A DNA stretch of 64,000 bases from positions 19,802,568-19,866,567 of the forward strand of contig NC_045134.1 in the NCBI RefSeq assembly GCF_007655135.1. The letters run 5' to 3'. A model generated the notes under the pieces. It had not been told where the DNA came from. It ran no database searches and saw only the letters and a list, made by a program, of their open reading frames with translations. The stretch is from Punica granatum. Lineage: Eukaryota; Streptophyta; Magnoliopsida; Myrtales; Lythraceae. A program made the position numbers and the translations under genes. Numbering within the stretch: position 1 is the stretch's first letter; every line of letters starts with the position of its first letter. Shown piece by piece: positions 1 to 11,147 of the stretch.

Positions 1-227
1 TAGGAATAAAAATAATCTTTTCAAATGCAATTAATTAAATTATTTTCTTCTTCAAATTTCCAATGTTACAAATGCGTGATTACATTCTTGAAATAGTAAT
101 TGGAATATTTAAAGGCTATTACAAGTTTTATGTTAATATTAAATCCACTTAGAAATTAAAAGTGATGCTTATGAATTTATTTATTAAAAAAAGCTATTAA
201 AATGTTTTTTTTAAATGGTATTGAAAT
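1..227. other. AT-rich intergenic DNA
   Basis: This stretch is very AT-rich and has many stops in all frames. Some words (AAATGCGTGATTACATTCTTG, GGAATATTTAA) resemble pieces of the duplicated unit that begins at 228, so this may be a degraded further copy. I see no gene. Confidence 0.5.
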
Positions 228-1563
228 ATTCTTGAAATTAAATTTAATTTTCAATTTAAAAAGGATAGTGAAATATTTTTCAAAACTTTCCATGCTAGTA
301 ATTTTACTTACATTATTGAAGTCGCAAGGACCTTAGAAAAAAGAATACAAGTAAATTAATCTAAGAATTCGTGCAATTTAGAAATAAATATATCTTTTCA
401 AATTCGATTGATTAGAATTGATTTCTTTTTTCATTTTCCATTTCTACAAATGCTTAATTATACTCTTGAAATCATAATTGGATTATTTAGCTAAAAAACG
501 ATGTCGAAATATTTTTTGAAATTTTTTCATGCAAGTAATTACTTACAAAATTGAAATTGGAAGGAGTTTTGGAATATTCAATAACCATTACACGTTTTGT
601 ATTAAAGTTAATGACACTTAGAAATAATAATGATGATAAAAAGAATTGATTTCTTTAGAAGTTCATAAAACGAATGGAATAGATTTAGTTTCTATGTTTA
701 TTAAATTTACTTAAATTTGAAACATTTGAATTCTATGAGTGATTTACTCTTCAGTGAGCTATGGGTGATTTATTTTTGTTTTTAATTTTCAATTCCATGA
801 GCCTAAACATATTCTTGAAATCAAATTCAATTTTTCAGTTTAAAAAGGATATTGAAATATTTTTCAAAAATTTCAATGCAAGTAATTTTACTTACATTAT
901 TGAAATCACAAGGATCTTAGAAAAAAATCATACAAGTAAATTACTCTTAGAATTCATACAATTTAGAAATATATATCTTTTCAAATTCGATTAATTAGAA
1001 TTAGTTTCTTTTTTCATATTTCATTTCTACAAATGCTTAATTATACTCATGAAATCGTAATTGGATTATTTAATTCAAAAAGGATGTTGAAATACTTTTT
1101 AAAAACTTTTTACGCGACTAATTACTTACAAAATTAATTGTAATTGTAAGGATTTTTGGAATATCCATTAACCATTACATGTTTTGTATCAATACTAAAC
1201 TTAGAAATAAATATGATGCTATGAGAATTGATTTCTTTTTTTCTTTTTTTTTTTGTTAACCTTGAGAAGCTCAATTGGGCCCCAACTAATTCAGTCAAGT
1301 CGAGTCGGCTCACTATAGGGTAAAGCTCTCATAGCGTAAATTTTCTGTATTCACAAAGACTCGAATCCGAAATCTTATTTAAGCGAAATAAGATTCCAAC
1401 CGCTTGAACCAACCAACGTTGGATAAGAAAATTGATTTCTTTAGAAGTTAGTAAAACGAATAGAATAAATTTAGTTTCTATTTTTATTAAATTTACTTAA
1501 AGTTGAAACATTTAAATTCTATGAGTGATTTACTTTTCAGTAAGCTACGAGTGATTTATTTTA
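228..1563. repeat. Two-copy tandem duplication of an AT-rich unit (about 550 bp)
   Basis: The segment 228-775 and the segment 811-1563 align along their whole length: both start with ATTCTTGAAAT, continue with TTTAAAAAGGATA, share the CTTACATTATTGAA block and end with GTGATTTATTTT. The offset is 583 bp. The second copy is about 204 bp longer because a SINE with its target duplication sits inside it. The copies differ at many single sites, so the duplication is old. The short reading frames within it (for example 761-994) are not supported as genes. Confidence 0.8.
1239..1429 (-). mobile_element. tRNA-derived SINE (family A), minus orientation, with 13-bp target duplication
   Basis: The word AATTGATTTCTTT occurs at 1226-1238 and again at 1430-1442, flanking a segment absent from the sister repeat copy. 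Read on the minus strand, the insert has an A-box-like GGTTCAAGCGGTT, a B-box-like GGATTCGAGTC, and a 3' poly(A) run (T-rich at 1239-1254). This is the layout of a Pol III-transcribed, LINE-mobilised SINE. Related copies lie near 7890-8081, 18388-18520, 30130-30275, 32554-32690 and 33190-33317. Confidence 0.75.
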
Positions 1564-1929
1564 ATACAAAAGATATATATCCAAATATCTTCTACGATAT
1601 CAATATTGAAAATTAAGATTCTTTTTAGAAACTAAAAGATATAATTATTATCTTAATTTTAATCAAATTAATTTTATTCATGGATTTAGTAATCTTATCT
1701 ATAAAATATATAAGCTAATACTATTAAATAAATGATATAGTTTCTTATGTATATATAATAAATATAACAATTTTATTTATTGTTACTTTGACAATAATCA
1801 AAGAGTTAGTTCTATTAATTAATATTTTTAAAGACACTTTATTATAAAAATATACAAATTTCTACTATAATAAGCAATCGCAAGCAACATGTGGATGGAA
1901 TGGCTAGTTTATTACTCATGATGTTGTAA
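1564..1929. other. AT-rich intergenic DNA
   Basis: About 370 bp of strongly AT-rich sequence with no open frame of note, no TIRs and no gene-like composition. I see nothing definable. Confidence 0.4.
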
Positions 1930-2280
1930 AAATATATATATACAGAGAGAAAGATTTAATGATAATAAATTTTGGTTAATAAAAAAGAAAAATACAGATC
2001 TTATAATATTATTCTTTTCTTAGGATCGATTAATAGAGATCTTATAAATTTATTACCTATGATGTTATATATATATATATATATATATATATGTAGAGAG
2101 AAGGATTTAATGATAATAAATTTTGGTTAATATAAAAGAAAAATGGGGAATTGTAGAATTAGTTAGAGCTCGAGATATCATAATTGAAGAGATGGATTTT
2201 ATGATAATAAATTTTGGTTAATAAAAAAGAAAAAAAATAGAGAATTGTAGAATTAGTTAGAGCCTGAGACATCATAATCG
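1930..2280. repeat. Degenerate tandem repeats containing a (TA)n tract
   Basis: The block GATTTAATGATAATAAATTT followed by TGGTTAATAAAAAAG occurs at about 1951, 2102 and (slightly changed) 2193. The last two copies also share GAATTGTAGAATTAGTTAGAG and a following GAGATATCATAATTGA / GAGACATCATAATCGA. The period is about 150 then 95-105 bp. A pure (TA)n microsatellite lies at 2066-2092. Confidence 0.65.
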
Positions 2281-2810
2281 AAAAATATTATAAAATTCTA
2301 GTAGTACCAAATTCATTGTTTCATTCTCCACTAATTTATATAAATAAAAGTTACACATGATGTCATTTTGAGAAAAATAAATATGCACATGAGTACCAAA
2401 ATGATATTCCACTGTACTTTTGTAGGACGTGATATGATTAGTTAAATTTATACGTAGCAAGGATATGTTAACTTTGAAATTTTTGTGGAGGATGCGAGAA
2501 GAAATCAAAAGAAGGGACAAAGATGAAAAATATTTAAAGTTTATTGGAAAAATGTTAAAAATGGGAAAAGAAAAGAGTAAAACAGGTGTCCTCATTTCCA
2601 TGTATAGACAAAAAGCAACTGTTTTAGTGTATTTACAGCTAGCAAGATCCACCTAGATCAACTGTTTTAGCTAGTCAATGGCTAATTCTTTTTTTCTTCG
2701 GCAAATAGTTAATGGTTACAATTCTTAATTCTTCCAACAACCCTAAAAACAGCAACCTGGCCTCATCTGATCTTTTTTTGATAAGTACTGGATGACCCCC
2801 TTATTATGTC

Positions 2811-2818
2811 TATAAATA
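2811..2818 (+). promoter_or_regulatory. TATA box of the STP gene
   Basis: TATAAATA lies about 205 bp before the start codon at 3023, in a locally CT-rich leader context (TTCCTTCAATCTTGATC). Transcription would start near 2840-2850, giving a leader of about 175 bp. There is no competing TATA-like word between here and the ATG other than the ATATATAT directly before the start codon. Confidence 0.55.
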
Positions 2819-3022
2819 TAATTGCTGAATTCTTAGGACCTCAAATCAATCGTCCTTCCTTCAATCTTGATCATAGCTCTGCGTTCCACAGCTTTCAAGT
2901 TTACTTTTCAGTTCGATCAGAAAACTATCTCGCCATCTATCCAACTTCAAAGACGATCGACGTCTAGACACAATTAGCTAGCGTTGATCTATCCAATTAA
3001 CTAATCTAAGAAACCAATATAT

Positions 3023-4931
3023 ATGGCGGGAGGTGGTTTCATTGCGCAAGGTCCCGTTGGGAACTACAATGGGGGTCTCACTACTTTCGTTGTCATCACT
3101 TGCATTGTGGCTGCTATGGGAGGTCTCCTGTTCGGCTACGATATTGGTATTTCAGGTCAGTCGATTTATTGCTACATATGCTTTTTCACGTGGACCAAAG
3201 AAAAATTCCGGATGAAGTAAAACATTTATTAATTAACGGGCATGACTTATCAGTGATTGAATTTGAATTCGCATGATCAATTTGACCAAAAATTTGCAGG
3301 TGGTGTGACTTCCATGGACGACTTCCTGATGAAGTTCTTCCCGGCAGTGTACCATAGAACAACAGACGGGTCAGCACGTGACAATAATCAGTACTGCAAA
3401 TACGATAACCATTTGCTGACGCTGTTCACATCCTCCCTCTACCTTGCCGCATTGGTTGCTTCCTTCTTTGCCTCTGAGATAACCCGTGTCTTCGGCCGCA
3501 AGGTGTCCATGTTCTTGGGAGGCCTATCTTTTCTCATCGGAGCTATCCTCAACGGCATTGCCATGAACATCATAGTGCTCATCATCGGTCGCATATTGCT
3601 TGGTGTTGGTGTAGGATTTGCCAATCAGGTATATATACCTACAGACCATTGATATGAATTGAAGTAATGTGTCAATTATATTAATGAATATTATCTCAAC
3701 CGACATTAATCACATATGTTCAATGCATGCAACTACAGTCGGTTCCAGTCTACCTGTCCGAAATGGCACCGGCGAAAGTCAGAGGAGCACTCAATATCGG
3801 GTTTCAAGTCGCGATCACAATCGGCATTCTTGTTGCGAATTTTGTCAACTACGGAACTGCAGAGATCAAGGGTGGATGGGGCTGGAGAGTTTCCTTGGCT
3901 CTTGCAGGGGTCCCTGCCCTGTTCATGACCATCGGATCTATCTTCCTTCCGGACACTCCCAATTCCATCATTGAGCGAGGCCACCACGAGGAGGCCAAGC
4001 GTATGTTGCAAAAGATCCGTGGCACCGAAAATGTCGACGCAGAGTTTGAGGACCTCATTGCAGCAAGCGAAGCTGCTCAGAAAGTCCAACAACCGTGGAA
4101 GAACATGTTCCTCCCAAGATACAGACCTCAACTCGTCATCTGCTCTCTCATTCCATTCTTCCAGCAAATCACAGGCATCAACGTCATCATGTTCTATGCT
4201 CCTGTTCTCTTCAAGACTTTGGGCTTCGGCAACAAGGCATCCCTCATGTCTGCAGCTATAACTGGCGTCGTTATTGTTGTTGGGACCTTTGTTTCTGTTG
4301 CTACGGTTGACAAGTTCGGGAGGAAAGCTCTCTTCATTGAAGGTGGCGTCCAAATGATCATTTGCCAGGTATCCGTCGGACATCATTGATTGTATCCTTC
4401 CTTCATTCCTTCCCACCTATATATGGCGATTGAAAAGATAAAGACGATGGACACTCTATTAGTTGTTCATTATTGTCATTGCAGATTGCTGTAGGAGTCA
4501 TGATCGGCTCCAAGTTCGGATTGACGGGCGAAGGGTCTTTCAGTAAGGGCGAAGCCAACTTCCTGGTGTTCCTGATTTGCGCTTACGTAGCGGCCTTTTC
4601 GTGGTCATGGGGCCCGCTGGGGTGGCTGGTACCTAGTGAGATTTGCCCACTTGAAGTCCGATCGCCTGGTCAGGCCATTAACGTGTCCGTCAACATGTTG
4701 TTCACCTTCATCATTGCTCAGGGCTTCCTTTCCATGCTCTGCCACATGAAATTTGGTCTCTTCTTTTTCTTCGGCGGCTTCGTGATCCTCATGACCATTT
4801 TCGTGTTCTTCTTCTTGCCCGAGACAAAGAACGTCCCAATTGAAGAGATGAACAGGCTTATGAAGGCGCATTGGTTCTGGGGTAAATACATCCCCGATGA
4901 AGAGGCTACAGGGGACAAGCACACCGCGTGA
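3023..4931 (+). CDS. Sugar transport protein (STP-type hexose/H+ symporter), 4 exons
   Basis: This is a major-facilitator monosaccharide/proton symporter that imports hexoses from the apoplast across the plasma membrane. Exons are 3023-3155, 3300-3628, 3739-4368 and 4485-4931; every junction is GT-AG and the frame closes to 512 aa, normal for plant STPs. Visible family marks are [10 protein letters not shown] near residues 37-46 (proton-site Asp about 40), Cys77 and Cys450 (the lid disulfide pair known from STP10), GRILLG with Arg142, Gln177, QQITGIN from about 296 (sugar site), the [12 protein letters not shown] loop, [14 protein letters not shown], and [11 protein letters not shown] near the C terminus. 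SEIC replaces the common SEIF. The start is fixed by the MAGG N terminus and by the upstream TATA box. The exact STP number and substrate cannot be assigned. Confidence 0.95.
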
Positions 4932-5580
4932 CTTGACAAGGATAGCTTGTCGTATACTCGACTGGAGCTGCAACTGTATATGACCGTGACTGTAAACTTC
5001 CTCTTCAATTTTTGGGAATGCCAAGTGAGTTTCACCTTGTTTGCAGAGACCGAGAGTGCACTTAGATGTACAATTGGTGCAAAAAAATTTGTCTACTGCT
5101 ACATAGTGAATTTCAATAGCATGTCCACTAGATTGAGACCAGTCCTGTCCTGTCATGGTTTATATGCCTAATTTAAATGATAGATCAGACCAGACCAATA
5201 ATATATCAACCAAACTCGTCTAAACTGACTGTAAAGGAAATATAATAACAGTCTGAACCTAATGGATGATATTATCGACCGAATAAATGGAATGTGAGGC
5301 TGATTTGGACATACAGCAATCCCCATGAGAAAAACTTTATTAAACAAGGGTATATTTCACACGAAACCATGAACTTTCATATTTGTCCCAGATCTTTCAC
5401 GAAGTATCCTTTTTAACCATAAAACACCAACTTTCACTTTCGTTTTAGATCTGTCACACAATTATACTTTTAGCTGATATGGCATATGTATTGTTGTCTT
5501 TTAGCTGATGTGGCAATGTCACAACATCAAAATAATAGAAATATAAAATTTTAAACAAAAACTAAAGAAATAAAGAACCC
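4932..5580. other. STP 3' flank, then possible degraded MULE-like terminus
   Basis: The first 250 bp would be 3' UTR. From about 5348 the sequence (GGGTATATTTCACACGAAACC, then two related blocks ending in TTTCAC...TTTTAGCTGAT.TGGC) looks like the end of a TIR transposon, as seen in the element at 27700. I find no matching inverted partner within the next 2 kb, so this is tentative. Confidence 0.3.
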
Positions 5581-5890
5581 ACCAAAACTAGAGCTGGTAG
5601 CTGGCTGGGTAGCAGCGGCCTTCACCACCTGGGATGAGGTTTCCGACGACCACAAAAGATGCCAACAACGTAACCTCACACAGGAGAGAGGGGGCCATTA
5701 GCGAGCCCTCACCTATGCAATTAGGCCCAAGATTGAGATCCAAGTCTCAAAAGAATTTGCAGAGGTGGGGTGGTGCCCCCCACACCCGTGGCATAAGGTT
5801 GCCAGCACCTTCAAAAGGTGCCGATAACCTCGACTCAAGGTTTGGGAGCCGCCGGTGAGACCCCCCAGTCTGACCCTAGCGAGCTACCGG
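5581..5890. other. GC-rich island of unknown origin
   Basis: About 310 bp are much richer in G+C than the flanks and contain a 74-codon open stretch (5634-5858). The stretch includes partial internal repetition: GAGGTTTCCGACGACC...AAAGATGCC versus AAGGTTGCCAGCACC...AAAGGTGCC. It follows directly after a possible transposon terminus and is likely transposon cargo or filler. I recognise no protein. Confidence 0.35.
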
Positions 5891-6325
5891 CTTAAACAAA
5901 TTTTTATTTTTATTTTTTATTTTTCACTTGTAAGCTTTGCTCCCCATTCAATTTAAATCGGATCAGAGAAATAGCAAATCTGGTCTGCAAAATATATCAC
6001 AGGCTCGCAGGCCCAAAATAAAACTATTATATGCATATACTAGAGTGTTAGCTGTGCTTTGCAGGGGTGTACCACACTATTTTTTTCCTTATCTCGCTAA
6101 TTTACTAATGAACTTTTCATTGTAATATTTATGAATTCTAAAACATATTTGTTACTTCTATAAGAATGTGTTTAGTCCTTGAAATCTGCATTTTTAAATA
6201 TAAGTTATAATAGAGAAAGTAGCAGAATAAACTACAAAAGCGATTGAGAATAGTAACAACCAAATTTACAATGAAAAATCAAATTAAAAGTAAAGGGAAG
6301 ATTTTCTTAAGATAGAAAAATAATG

Positions 6326-6357
<32 letters not shown>

Positions 6358-6488
6358 AAAAAAAATAATGACTCAATGAATTGACGAAGATGGGACGGAA
6401 AAGTTCTAATGGAAATATAAAAAAAAAGAAAAAGGAATAAAAGAGGCAAAGAAACAGACGTATATCAGGATTTCTCAAAAGAGGATGT
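5891..6488. other. AT-rich intergenic DNA with short microsatellite
   Basis: A (TA)n(TG)n tract occurs at about 6328-6357 in otherwise featureless AT-rich sequence. No gene seen. Confidence 0.4.
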
Positions 6489-6635
6489 AATATAGTGGCG
6501 GATGCACTCACTTGTTGACCTAGATGTCATAGGTTCGATACCCAGTGTGATAACTCAAGCACTTTATTAGTTATTTAAGATTTTTCTTTTATTGTACTAA
6601 GTCTTAGACCTCCCTTGTAATTGAAAAAGAAATAG
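6489..6635 (+). mobile_element. tRNA-derived SINE-like element (family C)
   Basis: The sequence starts with ATAGTGGCGGATGCACTCAC and has a clear B box GGTTCGATACC at about 6532-6542 at the right distance from the A-box-like part. It ends in an A-rich tail (TTGAAAAAGAAATAG). The layout is that of a short Pol III SINE. No second copy of this family was found in the window. Confidence 0.5.
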
Positions 6636-7149
6636 ACTTATTCACCGATTTCTGCAATTTTATATCATGGTGAGAAGATAATAAGGGGCTCGAGCCAAAA
6701 AAAAAAAGGAAGAAGAGTAATGCGCCCGATTAGTTCTTTTTCTTGTTTGAATTATATATAATGCATGCATTTATTTTTTAACTATAAAACGACTAATAAA
6801 ATAAAATAGGTATACAAACGAAATTTCCTTCTTTTCCTAATTTCAGAATCAAATTTTATTATTTCACATTATCATCATTAATTAAATGCAAAATCAAATT
6901 AACTAATTATATATAACAATGCAGAATGTACAGTACCATATTAGTGATGAAATTTCATCTAAAAAATTACTTGTTTCTATTAAGTGCTGATTTTACATGA
7001 TTCTTGGTTTTTAAAATGGCTCAGCTTTTCTTTTACCAAGCGAATCATAAGACTTACTTATTCCAATTTTAAAAACTTGGACTTCTACCCTACCGATTTA
7101 CTGCTGATGATTTACTTTACAGGGGAACGTAGAATTAATAGGCAAAAAA

Positions 7150-7660
7150 TGTGCAATTGAAATCGACCGGTCGGACCGGGAACCGGCATCATGTCCGGTC
7201 CGGTTCGCATGAAAACTCAAAATGCACATTTGAACCGCCGGACCCATAGAACCGGCCGGTTCTATGAGTTTACTATTTATTATAAAAATTATTTGGTTAT
7301 GTAAAGATTTGAACTCATGACCTCTTACTTCTCATACTAGTATACGACCAACCAAACAACCACTACTTTCTTGTTCTTTTAACTCTACTTTTAAGTACTT
7401 ATTAAAATTTAATATTTATTTTGAAGTAAAAAATATTAAATATATTTATATTTCTTATACTATTCTCGTATATCTTTGAAATCATCATACTTCTATCTTA
7501 ATTATCATAATTTTTTTAATAATATGAATATTTATTTTATTTTAATTAAACATGCGGTCAGACCCATCGAACTCTCGGTTGGACCCATAAACCCATGAAT
7601 TTATACCCCTTCCGGTTCATCATCTGGTCCGGTTCTGATAACACTGATTGAAAGACAAAA
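7150..7660. mobile_element. Possible non-autonomous DNA transposon with CCGG-rich ends
   Basis: The left end (GACCGGTCGGACCGGGAACCGG) and the right end read on the other strand (GAACCGGACCAGATGATGAACC) are similar but not exact, and both ends mention ACCCAT(A/C)GA phrases. They enclose AT-rich filler with a tRNA-like phrase (GATTTGAACTCATGACCTC). No clean target duplication was found. Confidence 0.35.
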
Positions 7661-7889
7661 ACCTTTTTGCAGATCTGAGTATGAACAACTAGGAGCACCT
7701 ACATCATAATTCTAATGTCAAACACAAGAATTATTTGAGATGAATCAACTAATAAAATAAAATAAAAAAAAGTAACGATACGCCTGAGAGTGAGAAAAAT
7801 TTTCGACTATCTCCCGCATTCCATAATAGAGTATCTCAATTAGTTATAGTCATAGGAGGGGAAAAAAAGTATAACGTAGTGGAACATGC

Positions 7890-8081
7890 TTTTTTTTTTC
7901 TTTTCATTTTACTTGATATCCGAAATTTCAATAGATCCCGAAAAATTTAGTTCGAGTTGGGTCGGTTCACTAAAGTATATTAAAACTCTTTCAGCATTGA
8001 TTTTCTTCATTCACAGTACTCAAATTTGAAACCTTATTTAAATGAAGTGTCAAAACGCTTGAATCAACCCAAATTGGTAGT
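7890..8081 (-). mobile_element. tRNA-derived SINE (family A), minus orientation
   Basis: Reading the minus strand gives TTGATTCAAGCG, then TTTGAGTACTGTGAATGAAG, then the family-A centre CAATGCTGAAAGAGTTTTAA and CGACCCAACTCGAA, ending in an A-rich tail (T-run at 7890-7900). It aligns with the copies at 1239 and 33190 but is more diverged, including in the B box. Confidence 0.6.
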
Positions 8082-8996
8082 GAGTCATACGTTTTGATTT
8101 GAACTATAGAGAGACTTTAGATTATAATTTAGTTAGTGAGATTTTTCGTGTGTATTTATTTATTTTATATGCTATTTTATTCCTAAGTTTCATAGAGTTT
8201 TCTTCTGGCCCGAAAAAGAGTAGTTCAACGTGTGGTATCCCAAAGAGGGATATCCCAAGCCACAATTTCCCCGAAAGCGTCGAGAGTCATAGGTAGATTT
8301 GGAAGTGGTGTTGGAGTTCAACTACTTTTTAACTAATTTCCATTAGAGTCTTCCTCAAACAATTGCTTAATTTGATAAGTGAGTGCCACCTAGCTCATTG
8401 CCTAATTATTTTAATTTTGTTGGGAATAATTGAGATCTAACAATCACGAGATGTACACAGATGGACAAATGGTTTATTTTGGACTTTTTTTTTATTATCC
8501 TCTCAGCTTATTTAATTGATCCTCTGAACGAGGGTATAGTTAACTCGACCAAAGGAAAAATCCTATTGTTCGTAAGTGAATATTATTCGAATAATTCAAA
8601 CGAACATTCAATCGCTTTTAACCGAATTCTATGAGAGATTACTTTATAGATCGTTGTCATGAAATTTTAGTTTTAGGCATATTAGTCTAGAATATATTTT
8701 CCGATTTATTTAATAGTTATTATCTCACGAAAAATGATTTGATGCAGTGACACTTGTTCTCTTTATTCAAATCCAAAAAATTCTATATTTGCATACTCTT
8801 TTATTTCTCATTCCCCCATTTTCAACTAGTTGAACTACTAGGTATATCAGAGATGAGCTTGTACAACATATTACATTAATTAAGGTAAAACAATTAATTG
8901 TAATTTACCAATGCGAAAGTATAATAGAGCAATTTTTATTTTAATTTTATTTTTGGGTTTGTCATGAAGTGTCATAATTGAACGAACTAATTATAG
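8082..8996. other. Intergenic DNA upstream of the first LTPG gene
   Basis: AT-rich sequence with no repeats, no long frame and no recognisable RNA gene. The last 150 bp are presumably promoter. Confidence 0.4.
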
Positions 8997-9060
8997 GTTT
9001 GGCCACCCAATAGAACCAAAAATTCCCCTGGCTTCTTCTGCACATCTTTTCCTATATAAA
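8997..9060 (+). promoter_or_regulatory. LTPG1 promoter: conserved CCAAT-containing block and TATA box
   Basis: GTTTGGCCACCCAATAGAACC plus AAAAA (8998-9023) is repeated base for base ahead of the paralogous gene (16472-16497). It contains CCCAAT, a possible NF-Y site. TATATAAA at 9053-9060 is the TATA box, giving a leader of about 100 bp before the ATG at 9190. The block-to-TATA distance is about 30-40 bp in both genes. Confidence 0.65.
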
Positions 9061-9189
9061 CCCAAACTCGTCCCTTCTACATACCATCAAGTTCCACAAT
9101 CAAACCCTCAACACTGATTCTCCAAAAGGCCACTTCTAATCACTAGAACACATATCTCTCTACGAAGCCTCCACACGATCACTCCAATC

Positions 9190-10151
9190 ATGGCGTCAAG
9201 AGGAATCACAATGGGTCTTATTTTCATGGCGGTCCTACTGGCAGGGTCGGTGGACCAGGCTGCAGCCCAATCTGGGTGCACCACTGCGCTCACCACCATG
9301 TATCCCTGCCTCGCCTTCGTCACAGGGAACTCGTCGACCCCTACTTCCTCATGTTGCTCGGCACTCTCCTCCGTGGTCCAGTCATCCCCAAAGTGCCTCT
9401 GCTCGGTCCTCAATGGCGGGCTCCCTTCCCTTGGCGTAACCATCAACCAGACTCAAGCCACGCAGCTCCCGGGTGCTTGTAACGTCCAGACTCCACCAGT
9501 CAGCCAGTGCAACGGTACGCGTATGTTATCCAACATTTAGATGTTAAAGATGAAAGCACTATATAGTTAGCGATTATTCATTTATTTATAGTAATTTTTT
9601 GTATTGGAATTAATTAAGCAGCTGCAAGCGGGCCAACAGCCTCTGCGGGTTCACCCGTGGGTGCCCCTGTGGGCGCTCCGTCCGAGTCTACAAGTGACAC
9701 TCCTGATGCTGCCGCTGCCACTCCTTCGGCCTCCACCACTCCTTCAGGTAAATATTCATCGACACCTCACTTTTATTATGTTAAAATAATGGGTAAATCA
9801 CGGTTGTTTTTCACGGTACGTACGGCATTAGATGTCGCTAAAATCCATCTTCTGCTTTTCGAATATAAGACTGCTTTGCTCAAGTTGGAAGAAATTAGCG
9901 ACGGTTACCATAACATATCCACTAGAAAATCATACCTCCGAATTCGGAGTTTACAAATTTTAACTTTTAGTAGCTAATTATTTGCGTGTTGCATTAAAAT
10001 ATAACATGCAGGTACCTCGGATGTCGGTGGTGGGTCTAAGGCGACTCCATCCTCGCCCACGCCGGTTGCACACGGGAGCAGTGTCAAAGTGTCGCTGCAG
10101 TTCGTGCTATTGCTACTCTTTGTAGCCTCTTACTCTTCCATTGCCCAATGA
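9190..10151 (+). CDS. GPI-anchored non-specific lipid-transfer protein (LTPG), 3 exons
   Basis: Exons 9190-9514, 9622-9747 and 10012-10151 (all GT-AG) give 196 aa. Family members carry lipids across the cell wall, for example for cuticle or suberin. Seen in order: a signal peptide (residues 1 to about 26, ending AAA-Q); the eight-cysteine LTP motif at Cys 30, 40, 55, 56, 69, 71, 97, 107 (C-X9-C-X14-CC-X12-CXC-X25-C-X9-C); a Pro/Ser/Thr/Ala-rich linker with VGAP repeats; and a hydrophobic tail VSLQFVLLLLFVASY typical of a GPI attachment signal. Short exon 2 encodes only linker. Its downstream neighbour at 16658 is a clear paralog. Ligand and tissue cannot be read from sequence. Confidence 0.92.
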
Positions 10152-11075
10152 GTATGCTGAGCCATTCCTATGGAGATTGCGAGCCCCGTTGTGGATTTCG
10201 TTTTACACTTGAGAGATATGATTCTTTGTTGCTTTGATCTGGTTGGGTCATCATTTGTATTGGTGTTGCCATTGGTTCTTTCATGAGTTGTATGATATGT
10301 GTGGCATTATATGTTATTTGTCGACGAGTTTCATGCGAGATCATATTTGTATTTATATTGGTGGATATTCCATCTTTCATAATTTCAACTCATCTCTCTT
10401 TCTCTTGCATTATCGTATATGCTCTTCCATAGGCTTCATTAAGGTGTTAGTAAACATCGCCGTTTCCTTTCACTTATGCGAATGCCAAATGATTCCCAGC
10501 TAACGTGAAATAACGCTCTTGAAACAAGCAAGACCCCACTTGCACCTATGAGGAGGTCATGTACTCCAATGATAAAAATATGACGTAAAAGTTAATGACA
10601 AGTCTTATTTTTTATTTTTTTTCATTTCCTATGTTTATCAGAGAAATCATAGCTGGAGAAGTGCGCAGGTGCTCCATCCAACATTAGTGGACATATATAA
10701 GCCATATCTTTATAACTTTTCCAAGTTTCGGGTCCTCAAAATTCCAACTCAACCCAAATTAATAGTTTAGTTGTTATCCATTATATGCAGTGGTAAATAC
10801 CGATACCAAAGAAAAATATGATAAATACTCTTTAACATTTTCAACATTGCAAGATTTATGGTGCAATTACTTTACGAATGACTATATCATACGATCAAAA
10901 AAATTATTATAACTTGTAGTAAATTATTTGGATTTTTACTAATTTACTGACAAGCCAAGTAAACTATTTATCAAGATTTCAAATTGAATTACACAAATTT
11001 TGAAATAAAATATACAAGTTTCAAAATAATTTAAAGAGAAATTAGTTCACAAAGACAATCTTTCATTTCATGAGG
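10152..11075. other. LTPG1 3' UTR and intergenic DNA
   Basis: The first 300-350 bp are T/G-rich and probably 3' UTR. The open frame 10234-10503 within it has no protein-like features. The remainder is AT-rich and featureless. Confidence 0.4.
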
Positions 11076-11147
11076 CTGATTCGGAAGGATTCGAACTTCC
11101 AAATACCGGGACCAAAACCCATTGCCTTACCTCTTGGCCGTGCTCCA
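11076..11147 (-). tRNA. Degenerate plastid-type tRNA-Gln (UUG) pseudogene
   Basis: On the minus strand the 72 nt carry a D-arm (CGGCCAAGAGGTAAGGCA), an anticodon loop TTTTGGT with anticodon UUG, and a T-arm (GGAAG-TTCGAAT-CTTCC region). The wording closely follows plastid trnQ-UUG. The acceptor stem (5' TGGAGCA, 3' CGAATCA) pairs at only about half its positions and the anticodon stem has a mismatch, so it is not expected to function. It is probably a nuclear insertion of plastid DNA; recognisable similarity does not extend past the gene. Confidence 0.7.

Noticed and set aside
2272..2656. Overlapping ORFs on both strands upstream of STP
   Set aside because: No domain, AT-driven composition and no promoter or splice context; a chance frame in the intergenic region.
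3733..4416. 227-codon minus-strand ORF opposite the STP gene
   Set aside because: It is the shadow of STP exon 3; the plus-strand frame encodes a conserved transporter.
10234..10503. 89-codon ORF after LTPG1
   Set aside because: Lies in the likely 3' UTR; no homology-like features.
11076..11147. Functional nuclear tRNA-Gln gene
   Set aside because: Acceptor stem and anticodon stem are mispaired and the sequence is of plastid type.
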